Shown here one piece after another: positions 1 through 9,415 of a stretch of 64,000 nt of DNA. Source of the stretch: Microbulbifer sp. A4B17 (GTDB lineage: Bacteria; Pseudomonadota; Gammaproteobacteria; Pseudomonadales; Cellvibrionaceae). The DNA is taken from the NCBI RefSeq assembly GCF_003076275.1, contig NZ_CP029064.1, forward strand, positions 577,501 to 641,500, read 5' to 3'. The translations under genes were made by a program, and so were the position numbers. The notes under the pieces were generated by a model that was not told where the DNA came from, made no database searches, and was given only the letters and a program-made list of their open reading frames with translations. Position 1 is the first letter of the stretch. The number at the start of each line of letters is the position of its first letter.

Positions 1-972
<972 letters not shown>

Positions 973-1171
973 CAACAGAGATGGTTACTAACGACTAGCG
1001 AAGCTAGCGGATTGTGAGTTAGAGACATATGATCGCTTGCGGTGTATTACTACAGATTGTTTTACCGACTTATTTGGGGTTATCGCCGGTCAACAACATG
1101 ACCGAGGCAAACAGCGATAACGCGGCAGGCCAAGCACATTGCTTATAAGACCAACGCCAACCCAAGCCAGT
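973..1171 (+). other. 23S-5S internal transcribed spacer
   Basis: About 200 bases separate 23S from 5S. I see no tRNA here. It holds a two-part hairpin: outer arms GTTATCGC (1079-1086) and GCGATAAC (1114-1121) pair perfectly, enclosing an inner stem GGTCA/TGACC. This may serve rRNA processing, which is an inference. Confidence 0.6.
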
Positions 1172-1291
1172 TTGCCTGACGACAATAGAGTTGTGGAACC
1201 ACCTGATCCCTTGCCGAACTCAGAAGTGAAACGCAACATCGCCGATGGTAGTGTGGGGCTTCCCCATGTGAGAGTAGGTCATCGTCAGGCT
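1172..1291 (+). rRNA. rrf: 5S ribosomal RNA
   Basis: The segment has the 5S core CCGAACTCAGAAGTGAAACG (about 1213-1232), followed by GATGGTAGTGTGGGG and GAGAGTAGG. The terminal arms TGCCTGACGA at the start and TCGTCAGGC at the end are complementary, as required for helix I. Length is about 118-120 nt, normal for bacteria. It is the last gene of the rrn operon and a strong terminator follows directly. Confidence 0.96.
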
Positions 1292-1301
1292 TCTAATCCG
1301 A

Positions 1302-1332
1302 AAGGGCCACCCAACAGGGTGGCCCTTTTTTT
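1302..1332 (+). terminator. rrn operon rho-independent terminator
   Basis: A perfect 9-bp stem GGGCCACCC / GGGTGGCCC (1304-1312 and 1317-1325) with a four-base loop is followed by a run of seven T. It lies ten bases after 5S rRNA, the expected place for the rrn terminator. Confidence 0.95.
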
Positions 1333-2000
1333 ATGGCTGAAAAAAATGATTAAAAAAATAAAGCCCTCAACAAAAACACAAATAGAAAAATAATTAAAAA
1401 TTAATTTTTGCGGTCTGATTTGAATTTGAAAAAATCAGATAAATTAAAAATAAATAAGAAAAAAACAAAAAATAATCCCAGCTGATTTAACCGGTCTGCC
1501 ACTCGAAAAAATAAACCGCTAAAAATAGGTATTTAAGCTGACTTCCAGCCAACTCTTCCAGGCTTTACTCAAAAAATGACTCAGTAAAAAGCAAATTAAA
1601 AACAAGAAAAAGTACCGCTACCACTCCCGCCAAAAATTAGAATTAGCCCAAAAAACTATCGGTGATTTTTTAGTCGTTATATTAAATCCCTGTAACCACG
1701 GGCCCTGTAGCCCATTTATTAAAGTTATACACAAGTCTATCCAGCCTTTCTGTTAATAACGCAAAGCTGTGGAAATCCACGCAAAAAGTGCTGCTTTTTT
1801 ACTCGCCTCTACTGCAGCCAAGGAAACATGGGGCTGGCAAGGGATATCCCGGAGTTATACACAGCTCTATCCATGGTTTCTGTTGGTAACAAAGGCGCCA
1901 TAAAACAGCCATCAGTTATTAACAGAGTCATGGGCGATAAATCTGTGGATTACTGTGGCTGATTGGTACGCCAGTGTGTGGGAGATAAACCGTTGGGGAT
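1333..2000. other. AT-rich gene-free region with DnaA-box-like repeats
   Basis: No credible gene lies between the rrn terminator and the minus-strand gene ending at 2032. Bases 1335-1700 are strikingly A/T rich with many A runs. Then come two copies of an imperfect 38-bp direct repeat, 1723-1760 and 1853-1890, 130 bp apart, identical at 31 of 38 positions by eye. Each begins with TTATACACA (1725-1733 and 1855-1863), which matches the DnaA-box consensus TTATNCACA. A near match on the other strand, TGTGGATTA, is at 1944-1952. A 12-base inverted copy of TCTGTTAATAAC (1749-1760) occurs at 1915-1926. A small dyad GTGGA-AA-TCCAC is at 1769-1780. Confidence 0.6.
1723..1890. repeat. 38-bp imperfect direct repeat pair with TTATACACA
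   Basis: Copies at 1723-1760 and 1853-1890 share the blocks AGTTATACACA, TCTATCCA, TTTCTGTT and TAAC. TTATACACA is identical to a known functional type of DnaA box (E. coli oriC R2). Whether DnaA binds here is untested. Confidence 0.6.
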
Positions 2001-2025
2001 AAAAAAGCCCCACTGGGTGGGGCTT
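2001..2025 (-). terminator. Terminator of the minus-strand gene at 2032
   Basis: Read on the minus strand, a perfect 9-bp stem AAGCCCCAC / GTGGGGCTT with a three-base loop (2005-2025) runs straight into six T (2001-2006 on the plus strand are A). It sits seven bases past the stop codon of the minus-strand gene. Confidence 0.9.
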
Positions 2026-2031
2026 GAGAAG

Positions 2032-3003
2032 TTAGTAGGCGAAGGCATTATCTGGAACGAGATCAAAATTCATATCGTTCAGGCTGAGATCTTCCAGTGG
2101 AACCAGTTCAGAGGGCAGGGCGAAGCGTCGTACAACTTTATCTTGGTGCCAATCCAATACCTCAATGTCTGCTGATTCCTCTTGCTGTAAGTCTTGTAAG
2201 AAAGCTTTCAGATCGCTGGTGGTCGCGGTAATCAAAGACTGATAATCGTAGGTACCCAAGAGCTTAACAAAGCGGTATTCATCCTTGGCATCCTCAATAC
2301 GAAGCCATGCCATTCCACTGGTATTACCATTCTCACCGAGAATAACCGGACCTTGATCATCGTCGAATACCGGGGTGAGCTGATAATCGGGAAGAGGAAG
2401 TATTGCCCCCACCCAAACCCAGCCAGAGAGGCTGGTGCGGTTTAATTGCCATTCGCAAAGCCAAACAGTCTGGTCATCGTCTATTCGAAATTCCCGGTAT
2501 TCCCTTTGACTTAAATAGTTGTCAAAGCTTACTTCTGCATTGGGGTTGTCTTTGCGAAAACTATGAAGTTGTTGAGTCATTTCATAGTTCACTTCCCAAT
2601 GCTTTTTCAGGCGCCACTGCATTGGGTATTGGCCCCACTCAACGATATATTCTTCTTGCTCGCGAACAGTTTCAACTACGCGCCAAAAAGCACCATCGAT
2701 AAGTATGCAGGTATCGCCAAGCTTACATCCAGGTGCAATGATGCTGCACTCGGGTGAGGCTTCAGAGGCACTCACTAAGTGTTCGCTACGCCCTTCAATA
2801 ACATCGTACCAGGGAAAACCATGGCGCAAGGGTGGTGGAAATGCCAGTGGCGGTCGGCCACCGAGCAGTCGTCGGAAAAGTACCGACTTTTCAATTTCAA
2901 GATCAGAAAGTGTATAGCCTTCCTGTTGTGTGATTTGGCCCCAGGCAAAGGCGGCTCGAATTAGGTGTTTTTCTCGGTCTGAAAAGCTCATGGGTGCAAT
3001 CAT
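2032..3003 (-). CDS. Hypothetical protein, unknown family
   Basis: I do not recognise this protein of about 323 residues. It is acidic, rich in W, Y, D and E, has no signal peptide or clear membrane segment, and reads as a soluble cytoplasmic protein. The N-terminal region (FSDREKHLIRAAFAWG) looks helical; the middle has alternating W/E/Y stretches suggesting beta structure. The start is uncertain: ATG at 3003, ATG at 2991 and GTG at 3030 are all in frame and none has a clear Shine-Dalgarno; I chose 3003. A good terminator follows the stop, which supports a real gene. It is divergent from the hydrolase gene at 3146, so the 140-base gap between them must hold both promoters. Confidence 0.75.
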   Translation of the reverse strand: MIAPMSFSDREKHLIRAAFAWGQITQQEGYTLSDLEIEKSVLFRRLLGGRPPLAFPPPLRHGFPWYDVIEGRSEHLVSASEASPECSIIAPGCKLGDTCILIDGAFWRVVETVREQEEYIVEWGQYPMQWRLKKHWEVNYEMTQQLHSFRKDNPNAEVSFDNYLSQREYREFRIDDDQTVWLCEWQLNRTSLSGWVWVGAILPLPDYQLTPVFDDDQGPVILGENGNTSGMAWLRIEDAKDEYRFVKLLGTYDYQSLITATTSDLKAFLQDLQQEESADIEVLDWHQDKVVRRFALPSELVPLEDLSLNDMNFDLVPDNAFAY

Positions 3004-3145
3004 GGGCAAGTAAATAAGAAACCATACCACTGTGCAGGGATAGGCGCTAATGCAAATGCAATTATCTGTCTTTTGTTGGATGACGACACCTTAGAGGCAG
3101 TTCGATACACTGGCTGGGTTAAATGCGATGGATAGGGGGTGAGCG

Positions 3146-4594
3146 GTGGCCTGGATACAGGGGTGTGTGATCGTTGCGATCGGATTCTTTGTAATGCTGT
3201 CTCCGGCAGTTGCAGAGGAGACGGAGGTTAATAACTTCGATTCTTGCTATTTGGATGGTTGGAGTAATGCCCTGCGCTGTAAAAAGATACCTGTTGGTGA
3301 AGGTGAAGCCGCGGTAGATTTAGCGATAATGATAGCCCCTGCGGTTAATGATGTTGGGTTGGAACCCCTGTATTTACTGGCCGGCGGTCCCGGCCAAGCG
3401 GCCAGCTACCTGACACCGATCCTAAACGCTTTGTATAAAGTCAACCAGAGTAGGGCGATCGTTCTCGTCGATAGGCGTGGTTCAGGTTATTCGGCTGCAT
3501 TTGATTGTGGAATCGACGGGGAGGTCCATATGGACCTGGATGCGATCACCGATCAATTCGCAACTTGTTACCATGAAAATGCGGCCTTTGCGAAAACCCT
3601 GCATAGCCGCCAGGCAGTGGAAGATCTTGAAAAAGTACGGCTTCACTTAGGCCATAAAAAAATAGCTTTATGGGGGGGATCGTGGGGAACCCGTACCGCA
3701 CTTCTTTACCAGCAATGGTTCCCCGATAGTTTAAGTGTCTTGATTTTGGATGCTGTAGCACCTATAGACACGAAAGTTTTTCTTACCGCACAAGCCGCAG
3801 AGAACGCACTTATAAAACTTGAGGAAGACTGTAATCGCGATCCGGTGTGTTCTGCATTTGGCGACTGGAGATCTTCACTGGATAACTTGCTTACCCACTG
3901 GGATGAAAGGGCTGTGAATTTCCCGGACCCACATTCTGGCAACAAGATAGAAGCTGAAACTCCTCGCAGCTTTTTGCAAAACCTTATAAGAACCGCACTC
4001 TATACGCCTGAGACAGCCGCTCAACTGCCTTACACTATCAGTCAAGTTGAAGAGGGTAATTATTTACCGCTCTCGGGACTAGCCGGACTTTTATCTGACG
4101 ATGGCAGTATGTCTATGGGGCTCACCTTATCGGTTGCCTGTGCTGAAGAGTTAAATCGTACTTCCGAGGAAGAGTTAGCAGTAGATATCCGCGATAGTTT
4201 TTTAGGCGATGCTTTTTTTGAAATTTTTGCTGAGGGGTGCAAGGTATGGCCTGTATCACCTATCGTTTATGGAGTCCCTGAAGAAAGGAGTCATCCGGTT
4301 TTAATTATTTCCGGGGAGGCTGACCCTATTACCCCGTATTACTATGCAGAACAAAGCTTGGACTATCTCACTGAGTCAAAGCAATTAGTGGTTCCAGGTG
4401 GTGGACATATCAATACCATGCGAGGCTGTATACCAAAGCTAATAAATGACTTCCTAAAATCTCCGCTTAACTCTTTGGATAGTAATTGTATTACTGAAAT
4501 TCAAAGGCCACCGTTTATGGCAGGCGCTTTTGGCCCGGAAATTGATAAGGCGGCATCTAGTGAATTGCTATCGGGGCAAGGAGATAATAAATGA
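3146..4594 (+). CDS. Secreted alpha/beta hydrolase, TAP-like peptidase family
   Basis: This 482-residue protein begins at a GTG with a GGGGG-type ribosome site upstream. Residues 1-23 form a signal peptide ending AVA before EE, so it acts in the periplasm or outside. The hydrolase fold shows the oxyanion segment AGGPGQ (79-84), DRRGSG (109-114) and the nucleophile elbow GGSWGT with Ser179. A late GEADPITPYY supplies the acid and GGGHINT the His, completing the triad. The layout matches the tripeptidyl-aminopeptidase/proline iminopeptidase group (Abhydrolase_1 plus TAP-like C-terminal part). The substrate is not known; short peptides are likely. Its stop overlaps the start of the ABC ATPase gene by four bases (ATGA), so the three genes are probably translated as a unit. 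Confidence 0.9.
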   Translation: MAWIQGCVIVAIGFFVMLSPAVAEETEVNNFDSCYLDGWSNALRCKKIPVGEGEAAVDLAIMIAPAVNDVGLEPLYLLAGGPGQAASYLTPILNALYKVNQSRAIVLVDRRGSGYSAAFDCGIDGEVHMDLDAITDQFATCYHENAAFAKTLHSRQAVEDLEKVRLHLGHKKIALWGGSWGTRTALLYQQWFPDSLSVLILDAVAPIDTKVFLTAQAAENALIKLEEDCNRDPVCSAFGDWRSSLDNLLTHWDERAVNFPDPHSGNKIEAETPRSFLQNLIRTALYTPETAAQLPYTISQVEEGNYLPLSGLAGLLSDDGSMSMGLTLSVACAEELNRTSEEELAVDIRDSFLGDAFFEIFAEGCKVWPVSPIVYGVPEERSHPVLIISGEADPITPYYYAEQSLDYLTESKQLVVPGGGHINTMRGCIPKLINDFLKSPLNSLDSNCITEIQRPPFMAGAFGPEIDKAASSELLSGQGDNK

Positions 4595-5328
4595 TTGCCG
4601 TTGAGTCTATCTACAAACAGTTCGCTGGGCAAAGGGTACTCAATGATCTGAACTTCGACATACCAGACGGCCGGATCACAGCCTTATTGGGAGCCAATGG
4701 GGCCGGTAAGACCACATGCCTGAGAATTATAACGGGCTTGGTTAAAGCGGATGAAGGTGCAGTATTTGTTGATGGGCTCAATGTTGCCGAGAAGCCTTTG
4801 AAGGTCAGGCGCCAGCTGGGCGTTGTTGGTGATCGTGAAGGGCTTTATGACCGTCTTACCGTGGCTGAGTACTTGTCATTTTTTGCCAGCGCCCAAGGGT
4901 TATCCGGTGTAGCACTTCAGCATGCATTAAGCTCCGTTCGAGAAGAATTAGAGTTAGGGAGTTTGTGGCAGCGTCGTACAAAAGGTTTTTCTCAAGGGGA
5001 GAGAATGAAAGTGTCCCTGGCACGGGCATTGGTCCACAGACCTAAACATTTAATACTCGACGAGCCTACTCGCGGGCTTGATGTGCTTGCAGCAAGATTA
5101 CTGAGGAAAACACTTTTAAGGTTGCGCGCTGAGGGCGTAGCCATTTTATTTTCCAGTCATATTATGGCTGAGGTTGCCGAGTTATCGGACCGGGTATTGG
5201 TGATGGCTAATGGTGCTATTGTCGATAGTGGTAAGCCTGAAGAACTTATTGAGCGTACAGGCTGTAAAAACCTGGAAGATAGTTTCGTTAGTCTGGCTTA
5301 TGGGATTGAAGGGGAGGTGGTGGCATGA
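4591..5328 (+). CDS. natA: ABC transporter ATP-binding protein, NatA type
   Basis: A 245-residue ABC ATPase with Walker A GANGAGKTT (about residues 34-42), signature FSQGER followed by SLARAL (about 131-145), Walker B LILDEPTRGLD, and the switch His in SSHIMAEV. The family is the single-domain ATPases of ABC-2 exporters (NatA/CcmA-like). It should hydrolyse ATP to drive the permease encoded next, which starts four bases before this gene ends. The preceding secreted hydrolase gene also overlaps it. NatA/NatB is known for sodium extrusion in Bacillus, but members of this family export many substrates, so the gene name marks family, not proven function. Confidence 0.92.
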   Translation: MIAVESIYKQFAGQRVLNDLNFDIPDGRITALLGANGAGKTTCLRIITGLVKADEGAVFVDGLNVAEKPLKVRRQLGVVGDREGLYDRLTVAEYLSFFASAQGLSGVALQHALSSVREELELGSLWQRRTKGFSQGERMKVSLARALVHRPKHLILDEPTRGLDVLAARLLRKTLLRLRAEGVAILFSSHIMAEVAELSDRVLVMANGAIVDSGKPEELIERTGCKNLEDSFVSLAYGIEGEVVA

Positions 5329-6515
5329 AATTTTTAAACCTGTTAATTACTCCCGCGATGTCCGCTTTACTAAAAAAGGAGTTATTAGAGGTTTGGCGCG
5401 ATCGACGAGCACTGTTCTTGTCGTTGCTGTTCGCCATTTTATTTCCAGGAATGATCGCTTCGATGACGCTGTTTATGTTTAAGTCTCAGGGGGAGAGGGC
5501 GTTCAAGCTAGCCTTACTAGGAGGCCAGGATTTACCCGTACTGGAGCAGCAGCTGCGCAAAGGGCAGGTAGAACTGGATAGTTTGCCGGAAGGTGATCCT
5601 GCTGCTTTGCTCGAGGAAGGTTACGATGCGGTTGTGATAATTGATGAGGGTTTTTCTACGGATTACCGCAATTTCCGTAGCCCAAAGGTTTATTTGTATA
5701 TCGATAGCTCCGATCGTTTCAGCGGGCAAGGTGCGAGTCATGTTCAACAAAAGCTGGGTGAGCTACAACAGCTTGTTGTTCAACAAAGAATGGTCGCTAG
5801 GGGAGTCCCACTAAAAATAATGGCACCCTGGCAGGTACAGGTCAGGGATGTGAGTACACCCTCTACCCGCAGTGCTTGGATTGTTGGCTCAATACCGACA
5901 CTCTTGATAATGACTTTGTTTATAGGTTGCTTGTCTTCGTCAATTGATGCTTCTGCCGGAGAGCGGGAGAGAATGAGTTTTGAGGTTTTATTGCAGCAAC
6001 CGCTGGCGGCCTGGCAAGTGGTGTTGGCCAAGGTTCTCGCTGTAGCCAGCATCAGTTGGCTATCTTCGATTCTTGCGCTAATTTCACTGATGGCCGTTTT
6101 CCCATTTTTGCCTTTGGCTGAGATGGGGATACAACAAGCCACTACGCTGAGTGGCATGGTTGCTATGGCACTTGCCCTGCTGCCACTGGCTCTTTTAGTT
6201 GCTGTTATGCAAATATTATTGGCGTTGAGATCGCAGTCATTTAAGGATGCGCAAACCCAATTGAGCATATTGCAGATTTTACCTGTCACTATGTTGTTAA
6301 TCCTGGATATGTCAGCCATAGAGTTGAAAGAACCCGTATGGCAGTTGGTCCCCCTGGTGGCACAGCAGCAGTGGTTTAAGGCTCTGCTGGTTGGGGAGGG
6401 TGTTTCTGCAGGGCTAATGGTAGCTGGCTCACTGGTCAGCCTTTTGTTGGTTGTTGGGTGTATATTAGGCGGTGCCCGAGCACTGCAGCGAGAGAGTCTG
6501 CTCGGAGCTACCTAG
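5325..6515 (+). CDS. natB: ABC-2 type transporter permease, NatB type
   Basis: This 396-residue membrane protein has one N-terminal transmembrane segment after KKELLEVWRDRRALF, a large extracytoplasmic domain (about residues 60-180), and five or so C-terminal membrane segments (from about 190). This is the NatB/YhaP-type ABC-2 permease layout. The segment SAGERERMSFEVLLQQPL is typical of the loop after the second membrane span. It overlaps natA by four bases (ATGA) and its partner is that ATPase. The next gene, alr, starts 26 bases later, so transcription may continue into alr-birA-coaX. Confidence 0.9.
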   Translation: MKFLNLLITPAMSALLKKELLEVWRDRRALFLSLLFAILFPGMIASMTLFMFKSQGERAFKLALLGGQDLPVLEQQLRKGQVELDSLPEGDPAALLEEGYDAVVIIDEGFSTDYRNFRSPKVYLYIDSSDRFSGQGASHVQQKLGELQQLVVQQRMVARGVPLKIMAPWQVQVRDVSTPSTRSAWIVGSIPTLLIMTLFIGCLSSSIDASAGERERMSFEVLLQQPLAAWQVVLAKVLAVASISWLSSILALISLMAVFPFLPLAEMGIQQATTLSGMVAMALALLPLALLVAVMQILLALRSQSFKDAQTQLSILQILPVTMLLILDMSAIELKEPVWQLVPLVAQQQWFKALLVGEGVSAGLMVAGSLVSLLLVVGCILGGARALQRESLLGAT

Positions 6516-6541
6516 CTTAATGATTAGAGAGTTGTACCGGC

Positions 6542-7660
6542 ATGAGTGACAGTGACTTTCGCGAAGGGCTGTTAAGCATCAATCTGAAGGCCATTGCAGA
6601 TAACTATTTGGACCTGGTCGGTCGGCTGGGGACGGGTACCCGCTGCGGTGCCGTTGTGAAAGCAGATGCTTATGGTCTGGGAATGGCTCACATAGTACCG
6701 GCGTTATACGCCCAGGGGTGCCGCGATTTCTTTGTTGCCACCCAGGCCGAGGGGCAGCGCTTGCGCAGTGCTCTCGGCGAAGATGTGAATATCGTTATCC
6801 TGACTGGTGTAAGGCCCGGTGCTGAATTGGAGTGCGCCCGCGCCGGTTTGATTCCCACGCTGTTTACCCTCGAACAACTGAGACGCTGGGTGGAGATCCG
6901 TGAGCAGTTGCAACTGGAGGCTCCCTGTGCCCTGAAGGTCGATTCTGGTATGACCCGACTGGGATTGTCCCCAGAAGAGTTTGAGCTGTTGCTCAAGGAT
7001 CGTCCGCTTCTGGAAGCGGCTGATGTACAGATACTTCTCAGTCATCTCGCCTGTGCCGATGAGCCTCTGCATCCCCAGAATCAGATTCAATTGCGCCAGT
7101 TTAGAGAAGCGAGTGATCGCTTGCGTGAATTGTGCCCCGATATCCTGCTTAGCCTGGCGAACTCATCGGGTATATTTTTGGGAGAGGACTATCACTTTGA
7201 TATCGTCCGACCCGGCTCCGCTTTGTATGGCCTGAATCCTGTTCCCGGATCTGAAAACCCGATGCGTCCAACTGTCACTTTAGGGTTGCCAATTGTACAA
7301 AAGCGCTATGTCAGTCAGCCCCGGGCGGTGGGATATGGTGCGACCCAGGAAATTCCCGGTAACAGTTGGTTGGCAGTAGCTCGGGGGGGGTATGCCGATG
7401 GCATTATGCGATCTCAGGGGGGGCGCGGACGAGGTTGGGCCCATGGGCGGCCCCTGCCTATTATTGGGCGTATATCTATGGATTCCACCACTTTTGATAT
7501 TTCCGGTCTCAATAAAGAGGAGCGCGACTCCATAAACTCGATCGAGATTCTCAATGAACAGCTTACGGTGGATGAGGTTGCCGGCTATGCCGGGACTATC
7601 GGATATGAGGTCCTGACAAGTCTCGGACACCGCTATGATCGCCGCTACATAAAAGGTTAA
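6542..7660 (+). CDS. alr: Alanine racemase
   Basis: A 372-residue PLP enzyme that interconverts L- and D-alanine for peptidoglycan. The PLP lysine is Lys40 in VVKADAYGLG, and the second catalytic residue is Tyr284 in GGYADG. SMDSTTFDIS near the C-terminus is the usual substrate/partner-site segment (commonly SMDM). The N-terminal barrel and C-terminal beta domain are both present and the length is normal. It is a somewhat divergent copy: the segment before GGYADG lacks the common PVGYADG form. It sits 26 bases after natB and only five bases before birA, so it belongs to the same run. Confidence 0.94.
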   Translation: MSDSDFREGLLSINLKAIADNYLDLVGRLGTGTRCGAVVKADAYGLGMAHIVPALYAQGCRDFFVATQAEGQRLRSALGEDVNIVILTGVRPGAELECARAGLIPTLFTLEQLRRWVEIREQLQLEAPCALKVDSGMTRLGLSPEEFELLLKDRPLLEAADVQILLSHLACADEPLHPQNQIQLRQFREASDRLRELCPDILLSLANSSGIFLGEDYHFDIVRPGSALYGLNPVPGSENPMRPTVTLGLPIVQKRYVSQPRAVGYGATQEIPGNSWLAVARGGYADGIMRSQGGRGRGWAHGRPLPIIGRISMDSTTFDISGLNKEERDSINSIEILNEQLTVDEVAGYAGTIGYEVLTSLGHRYDRRYIKG

Positions 7661-7665
7661 TCAAG

Positions 7666-8667
7666 TTGCAGGATGTTGCCGTAAAAACACCTCTAGAACA
7701 GCTTCGTCCGGTGCTGGAGCTTTTGGCGGATGGAGAAATGCACTCGGGAGAATCTCTCGGGAACGCCCTGGGGGTCAGTAGAGCCGCTGTCTGGAAACAA
7801 TTACAAAAGCTTGAGCATTACGGTCTGACACTGGAGTCTGTCAAGGGACGCGGTTACCGCTTACCCGATGGGCTCGATTTGTTGTCAGAGCGGGCTGTTA
7901 ACGCTCACCTGGATTCTTCAGCCAGAAGGCTTTTGCGTGAATTATTTATCTTTGATGAGGTGAGTTCAACAAACTCCCTGCTCTTAGAGCGTATCGAAGA
8001 GGGTGGGGGACACGCTGTTGTGATGCTCGCCGAGCGGCAAAGTGCTGGCCGGGGTCGTCGCGGCCGCAATTGGGTCAGCCCTTACGGCACTAGTATCAGT
8101 CTCTCGGTGGGCTGGGAGTTTAGTGGCGGGGTGCAGAGCCTGGAAGGTCTGAGTCTCGCTGTTGGGGTTGCCGTGGCCCAGGCGCTCGCCCGTTTCTCTG
8201 TACCGGGTGTGCGTCTGAAGTGGCCGAATGATGTGTGGTGCCAGGGGCGTAAATTGGCTGGAGTACTTCTTGAGTTAAAAGGGGATTTAACTGATCGCTG
8301 TTCGGTTGTTATCGGAGTTGGATTGAATAATGGTCTTAGCGCTAAGGTTGCTGAGGAGATAGATCAGCCCTGGGCGGATCTGCAGCAGGTTCGCCCCGGA
8401 ATTGGCCGCAATGAATTAACCGCAGCGATTTTGAGCGAGCTGTTACCGATGTTAGCAACTTATCCGGAGAAGGGCTTTGCGGCCTACCGGGATACATGGT
8501 CAACTCTCGACCAGTTTGCCGGGCAGCAGGTTCAGTTGCAATCCGGCAGCCTGAGCTGGCGAGGGGTTGTCGCTGGTGTCGATGAGAAGGGGGCCTTGTT
8601 GCTAGATACCGATGATGGGAAAAAGTCATTCCATGGGGGTGAGATTTCTTTACGGGGGCAGGTTTGA
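7666..8667 (+). CDS. birA: Biotin-protein ligase / biotin operon repressor
   Basis: BirA of 333 residues. Residues 10-70 are a winged helix-turn-helix (SLGNALGVSRAAVWKQLQKL), so it can repress biotin genes as well as ligate biotin. The catalytic domain has the biotinyl-AMP motif GRGRRGRNW, KWPNDVW and GRKLAGVL. The start appears to be TTG at 7666, since no ATG or GTG lies before the helix-turn-helix; AAGG upstream can serve as ribosome site. It follows alr after five bases, and its stop overlaps the TTG start of coaX. The birA-coaX pair next to the tRNA-tuf cluster is the same as in Pseudomonas. Confidence 0.95.
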   Translation: MQDVAVKTPLEQLRPVLELLADGEMHSGESLGNALGVSRAAVWKQLQKLEHYGLTLESVKGRGYRLPDGLDLLSERAVNAHLDSSARRLLRELFIFDEVSSTNSLLLERIEEGGGHAVVMLAERQSAGRGRRGRNWVSPYGTSISLSVGWEFSGGVQSLEGLSLAVGVAVAQALARFSVPGVRLKWPNDVWCQGRKLAGVLLELKGDLTDRCSVVIGVGLNNGLSAKVAEEIDQPWADLQQVRPGIGRNELTAAILSELLPMLATYPEKGFAAYRDTWSTLDQFAGQQVQLQSGSLSWRGVVAGVDEKGALLLDTDDGKKSFHGGEISLRGQV

Positions 8668-9401
8668 TCTTAGAGTTGGACGTCGGTAATACCCGCGGCA
8701 AGTGGCGATACCTGGTTGAAGGCGAGGTTATCGCCCGTGGGGATATCGAAACAGCTCAGTTGCGAGAGCAGGTAATGCCTTTCGGCTGGGCAGACTTAAC
8801 GCCCCAGCGTTTTCGGGTGGTGAATGTTGCTGGCCCCATCGTCGCTGAATTTTTGAGCCAGGTGGCCCGTAACCTGTTCACACTGGAGGTTGAGTTTTCC
8901 GCAGTTGCGCCACAGTGTGCCGGGGTAATATGTGGCTATGAAGACCACTCCGCCCTGGGAGTGGATCGCTGGCTGGCAATGTTAGCGGCCTACCAGCAAT
9001 CTTCCCGTGCATCATTAATTGTGGATTGTGGCAGTGCGGTCACTCTGGATTTGCTGGACAATAGTGGACGCCACATCGGAGGATATATCGTACCCGGCTT
9101 TGGATTGATGAATCGCGCCCTCAGTGCCGATACCCATGCAGCAAAAAGTCGTGAGGAGTTGGCCCTGACAAAAACATTGGGGGCTGGCCGCAATACCAAT
9201 GAAGCGATAAACCGGGGCCTCCTGCTAATGGTGTTGGGCGCGGTTGATCGGGCAATGGAGGAGTTGCGGTCCCGCTCTGGTTCACTTCCATTGTTGTGGC
9301 TGACCGGTGGGGATGCGCAGTTGCTCTCCGCAGTTTACCAGCACGAGCATCGCCTGGTTCCAGATCTGGTGATGGATGGACTGGCCCTTAGTAATCCATA
9401 A
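8664..9401 (+). CDS. coaX: Type III pantothenate kinase
   Basis: A 245-residue kinase for the first step of coenzyme A synthesis. It has the ASKHA fold marks of the CoaX family: phosphate-1 DVGNTRGKWR at the N-terminus, GVDRWLAMLAAY near residue 92, and DCGSAVTLDLL near residue 115 with the catalytic Asp. The GGYIVPGF segment is also typical. Translation begins at TTG, four bases overlapping the birA stop (TTGA), so it is coupled to birA. Type III enzymes need a monovalent cation and are not feedback inhibited by CoA, which is family knowledge. Confidence 0.95.
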   Translation: MILELDVGNTRGKWRYLVEGEVIARGDIETAQLREQVMPFGWADLTPQRFRVVNVAGPIVAEFLSQVARNLFTLEVEFSAVAPQCAGVICGYEDHSALGVDRWLAMLAAYQQSSRASLIVDCGSAVTLDLLDNSGRHIGGYIVPGFGLMNRALSADTHAAKSREELALTKTLGAGRNTNEAINRGLLLMVLGAVDRAMEELRSRSGSLPLLWLTGGDAQLLSAVYQHEHRLVPDLVMDGLALSNP

Positions 9402-9415
9402 AAATTTACTTTGTT

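Noticed and set aside
1139..1393. Short plus-strand open frame over 5S rRNA
   Set aside because: It overlaps the 5S gene and the rrn terminator and has an implausible sequence.
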